Assembly (NCBI GenBank): GCA_017441585.1 | Contig: JAFRWW010000047.1 | Location: 1 to 64,000 of the forward strand | Direction of reading: 5' to 3' | DNA: 64,000 bases | Origin: Lachnospiraceae bacterium | Lineage (GTDB): Bacteria > Bacillota > Clostridia > Lachnospirales > Lachnospiraceae | Part shown: one piece after another, positions 62,094 through 64,000 of the stretch | How positions within the stretch are numbered: position 1 is the stretch's first letter | How the letters are laid out: the number at the start of each line of letters is the position of its first letter | Notes under the pieces: model-generated | Seen by the model: the letters and a program-made list of their open reading frames with translations, nothing else | Databases searched by the model: none | Told to the model about the DNA's origin: nothing | Program-made: the position numbers and the translations under genes

Positions 62094-63794
62094 TTAAGGG
62101 TTACTCAAAAGATTCCCTGCCACCCTTATTCCATCCACGGCAGCCGAAACTATGCCCCCCGCATAGCCTGCGCCCTCACCGCAGGGATACACGCCCCTTA
62201 TGTTCAATGATACGCAATCCTTTTCCCTCAGTATCCTGACAGGAGAAGACGTCCTGCTTTCCACCGCAGCCATGAGCGCATCAGGATCATCAAAGCCCCG
62301 TATCTTCCTGCCAAAGGTCACCATAGCCTCCCCGAAGGCCATCTCCATAAAGTCAGGCAATATCCCCCGTAATGAGGTAAAGGTGAATCTGCCCTTGATG
62401 CCTTCCATGATACCGGACTCATCTGCCTGTCCGCCTTTTGATAAAACGATAGTCTCATCCACCTCTTTCATAAAATCTCCAAAGCGCTGCACCGGAATGA
62501 GACCACCGCCTGCCTCATAAGCTCTTTTTTCAATAAGCTGCTGAAAATACACTCCCCGCAAGGGATCAGAAGGATCAAATTCAACCTCAGCCCTCTTGAG
62601 AGCCTCCGTGTAATCTGCCTCATCCACCGCCACCACTATGGCGGAGTTAGCCCATCTTCCATCCCGGCCGCTGTAGCTCATGCCATTGATACACAGTTCC
62701 CCCTCCGCGGAAGATGAATTCACCACATATCCTCCGGGACACATGCAGAATGAATATACTCCCCGTCCCGAGGAAGTCACGGCAGTCAGCTTATAAGGAG
62801 CAGCCCCAAAGCAGCCCCTGTATTTTTCACCGTACTGGGCCAGATTGATAAGGCTCTGCTCATGCATCAGCCGATAGCCTGCGGCAAAGCTCTTGGGTTC
62901 CATTTCCATCCCCAGATCCCTTAGCATCATGAAGGTATCCCGGGCACTGTGTCCCACAGCCAGTATCAGGGCATCACAGGCTATCCTTTCGGATCCGTTG
63001 ACTTTGGCGGCGCAAAGCTTCCCATCCAAAACTTCCATCCCCGTCAGAGTCGTCTTAAACCTCACCTCTCCTCCCAGAGATATGATCTCATTTCTTAGAT
63101 TTCTTATCACACTGCGCAGCACATCCGTTCCCACGTGAGGGTGCTGTTCATAAAGTATGGATGAGGGTGCTCCGAACTTTACGAAGGTTTTGAGCACACT
63201 GTCTATCCTACCGTTAATATCCTTTATACCGGTATTCAATTTACCGTCTGAAAAGGTACCGGCACCGCCTTCACCAAAGAGCACGTTTGACTCAGGATCA
63301 AGGATACCCTCCTTCCAGAAGCGATCCACATCCTCTCCTCGCTCGTCCACGCTCTTTCCGCGCTCGATCAAAACCGTTTCAACGCCCGCCAGTGTCAGAT
63401 AATATGCGGCAAAAAGACCGGCGGGACCGGCTCCCGTAACTATGACTTTTTTGTGCGATATAGTCCCACAGGAAGGTGCGATCGTATCAGGGGAAACCAC
63501 ATCAAAACAAGGAGTGTCTGCGGCGTTTACATCCGAAATGCTCACATCCACCCCTTTAAGTTTTTTGACAAGGGTCGCCTCCTTCACATTTTCAAGCAGC
63601 ACATTAACAGTGTATACCCAGAAAACCTCAGGTTTTTTCCGGGCATCCACCGATTCCTTGACCACCATTATGCTTTTGATATTTGAGATGTCTGTCTTAA
63701 GAAGTGCCGCGGTCTTTTTTTTAAGCCGGAGCATACGATGGGGCGCATCCTCCCCATCATGAGGCGTCAGCTTAACCTGTCTTACTATTAGCAT
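62094..63794 (-). CDS. FAD-dependent dehydrogenase (uncharacterised family)
   Basis: 566 residues. An N-terminal region of about 110 residues precedes the dinucleotide fold KVIVTGAGPAGLFAAYYL (GAGPAG, 121-126). It then shows ERGKSVDERG, NVLFGEGGAGTFSDGKLNTG, and at the C-terminus GVYPCGEGAGYAGGIVSAAVDGIRVA, all conserved in this dehydrogenase family. The N-terminal region may be the family's extra domain. It overlaps the previous gene end by 23 nt; GAGAGGA precedes the ATG. Substrate unknown. Confidence 0.9.
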   Translation of the reverse strand: MLIVRQVKLTPHDGEDAPHRMLRLKKKTAALLKTDISNIKSIMVVKESVDARKKPEVFWVYTVNVLLENVKEATLVKKLKGVDVSISDVNAADTPCFDVVSPDTIAPSCGTISHKKVIVTGAGPAGLFAAYYLTLAGVETVLIERGKSVDERGEDVDRFWKEGILDPESNVLFGEGGAGTFSDGKLNTGIKDINGRIDSVLKTFVKFGAPSSILYEQHPHVGTDVLRSVIRNLRNEIISLGGEVRFKTTLTGMEVLDGKLCAAKVNGSERIACDALILAVGHSARDTFMMLRDLGMEMEPKSFAAGYRLMHEQSLINLAQYGEKYRGCFGAAPYKLTAVTSSGRGVYSFCMCPGGYVVNSSSAEGELCINGMSYSGRDGRWANSAIVVAVDEADYTEALKRAEVEFDPSDPLRGVYFQQLIEKRAYEAGGGLIPVQRFGDFMKEVDETIVLSKGGQADESGIMEGIKGRFTFTSLRGILPDFMEMAFGEAMVTFGRKIRGFDDPDALMAAVESRTSSPVRILREKDCVSLNIRGVYPCGEGAGYAGGIVSAAVDGIRVAGNLLSNP

Positions 63795-64000
63795 GACAAA
63801 GTCCTCTCATTTCCCTGACCTCATCCGCACTGCAGTCAGACTCTTTATACCTGGCCTTTTCATAGAGATCATGAAGTCGCTCCAGACCGCCCCTGTCACC
63901 CTTTCTCACCAGTTCTTCTATCTGGGTGGGAGTCAGGGCCTTTGTGATATATTTGGAATCCGGATGAGATTTAATAAATCTGATATAAGCTCTCCTTATC
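63772..64000 (-). CDS. C-terminal part of an unidentified protein (cut by window edge)
   Basis: The last 76 codons are visible, ending KTG and a TAA at 63772-63774. The piece includes RAYIRFIKSHPDSKYITKAL, LTPTQIEELVRKG and LHDLYEKARYKESDCSADEV. This arrangement resembles the ends of DUF4129-type or transglutaminase-like membrane proteins, but I cannot confirm it from 76 residues. It overlaps the start of the FAD-dependent gene, so it is probably in the same operon. Confidence 0.6.
   Translation of the reverse strand, partial: IRRAYIRFIKSHPDSKYITKALTPTQIEELVRKGDRGGLERLHDLYEKARYKESDCSADEVREMRGLCHANSKTG

Overview
The window reads as chromosomal DNA of a Clostridia member, most likely of the Lachnospiraceae type. 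It holds rpmB / Asp23-like / DAK2-domain kinase / recG in that order, sepF, an mreBCD-PBP2-minC-rodA elongation cluster, a gerW-type sporulation gene, a membrane pyrophosphatase, and mutS-mutL-miaA. GC is moderate, apart from an AT-rich island at about 7.9-13.5 kb. Almost every gene is on the minus strand; the one intact plus-strand gene is the AlkD-like gene at 60384. The features are inferred from protein motifs, Shine-Dalgarno (SD) sites and local structure; no database search was possible.

Layout from left to right. 0-8 kb: rsmD, then a parE / secreted-protein / parC block. The secreted protein has the look of an aerolysin-type beta-pore former with a C-terminal fibronectin III domain, and sits between the two topoisomerase genes. 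8-13.5 kb: an AT-rich accessory island. It contains a 1064-residue secreted modular protein (two CBM2-like domains, calcium repeats, a C-type lectin domain and a C-terminal domain that looks like a circularly permuted papain/NlpC fold), two tiny membrane-protein genes directly behind it, a transposase remnant, an orphan piece resembling polymorphic toxin type 44 with a candidate immunity gene behind it, and a decayed second copy of the tiny membrane-protein pair. I read this as a polymorphic-toxin/immunity locus with a cassette graveyard. 13.6-21.3 kb: recG, fakA-like, Asp23, rpmB, a J-domain protein, gerW and a DUF2953 protein. 21.4-26.3 kb: an acidic lipoprotein, then two zinc-ribbon proteins, one of them a 1173-residue membrane protein with an HExxH protease-like motif. 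26.6-34.1 kb: rluD-type synthase, lspA, aroB, sepF, a YggS-type PLP protein, an HlyD-like protein, a P-loop protein, a D-Ala-D-Ala carboxypeptidase and mgsA. 34.2-42.5 kb: the cell-shape operon radC-mreB-mreC-mreD-PBP2-minC-rodA, in which minD and minE are missing between minC and rodA. 42.8-49.7 kb: an Rpn/PD-(D/E)XK-type nuclease, hppA, a methionine gamma-lyase-family enzyme, a MarR/OhrR-glutathione peroxidase pair, and miaA. 49.9-64 kb: mutL, mutS, a chemotaxis receptor, cyclophilin, queT, miaB, a 5-formyl-THF cyclo-ligase, a DUF896 protein, proB, the AlkD-like gene, a zinc-ribbon protein, a FAD-dependent dehydrogenase and the end of one more gene.

A dispersed intergenic repeat runs through the window. 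Two copies, 40 kb apart and inverted relative to each other, are nearly identical 137-bp elements with 10-12-bp terminal inverted repeats. One of them, and a third copy, carries an extra 59-60-bp three-hairpin cassette at the same internal position, with paired base changes that keep one hairpin intact.
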